DNA of 64,000 nucleotides from Rhopalosiphum padi (Eukaryota > Arthropoda > Insecta > Hemiptera > Aphididae). The position numbers and the translations under genes are program-made. The notes below the pieces were generated by a model. That model had not been told where the DNA came from, did not search any database, and saw only the letters and a list, made by a program, of their open reading frames with translations. Below, one piece after another: positions 63,871 through 64,000 of the stretch. Numbering within the stretch: position 1 is the first letter of the stretch; each line of letters opens with the position of its first letter. The DNA is taken from NCBI RefSeq assembly GCF_020882245.1, contig NC_083599.1:19912865-19976864 (forward strand), written 5' to 3'.

Positions 63871-64000
63871 TAAAAAGTAGATAACTGCTCTCCTGTAGGT
63901 ACAGTAGGTGTCAAGTGCTTAGTGCATCTCGTCGTAACATTCGCTTAAACCTTGTACCTAACACGCACTAATGGTATAACGTCTTATCATCGAATATACT

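Larger units (their letters stand above)
60446..64000. other. AT-rich intergenic stretch to the window end
   Basis: No supported gene. It contains a short hairpin at 61583-61636 and a long dispersed repeat from about 62490 on. The frame at 63194-63403 lies inside that repeat and has no recognisable domain. Confidence 0.5.

Overview
The window is animal nuclear DNA, most likely from an aphid or a close hemipteran relative. It is very AT-rich, carries many TAGGTACCTA-type words, has GT-AG introns of 70 bases to about 2 kb, and is full of short non-autonomous DNA transposons. The aphid assignment rests on sequence style and the kinds of genes present, not on a database match.

Region 1 (1-9067) and region 4 (26844-35925) are two direct copies of one segment of at least 9 kb, nearly identical by eye. 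Each has a GC-richer, microsatellite-laden 2 kb patch, a long AT-rich stretch, and the first coding exon plus start of the second exon of one gene. Only the downstream copy continues into the complete gene (35188-39135, 1153 codons), a disordered Tyr/Asn/Asp/Gln-rich protein with a C-terminal array of about 37-residue DDYYYQN repeats. In the upstream copy similarity stops inside the coding exon, leaving a 101-codon truncated reading frame.

Region 2 (9068-15297) is transposon-rich and gene-poor: a minus-strand LINE fragment, three hAT-type elements with 8-bp target duplications, and a small fold-back element. Region 3 (15298-26843) holds a three-exon minus-strand gene (693 aa, DUF4781-like), a hAT-type element in its second intron, two large palindromic elements and a 5S rRNA gene.

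Region 5 (39136-47849) has no gene I can support and contains a decayed hAT transposon with a recognisable transposase C-terminus. Region 6 (47850-54141) is a plus-strand EF-hand plus WD40 gene of the WDR49/WDY (axonemal, CFAP337-like) type. Its third intron contains a hAT-type MITE and a second 5S-like gene. Region 7 (56400-60450) has two more MITEs, a TATA-containing GC patch, a tiny two-exon DMAC1/TMEM261-like membrane protein gene and, 58 bases after its stop, a four-exon MePCE/Bin3-type RNA methyltransferase gene. The rest (60428-64000) is AT-rich sequence with one long dispersed repeat.

The genes do not form one pathway. WDR49/WDY is a motile-cilium/sperm component, Bin3/MePCE caps 7SK-type RNA, and DMAC1-like proteins act in mitochondrial complex I assembly. 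The most unusual items are the truncating segmental duplication with its repeat-protein gene, the tightly packed DMAC1-like/Bin3 pair, and the 5S-like gene nested in an intron.
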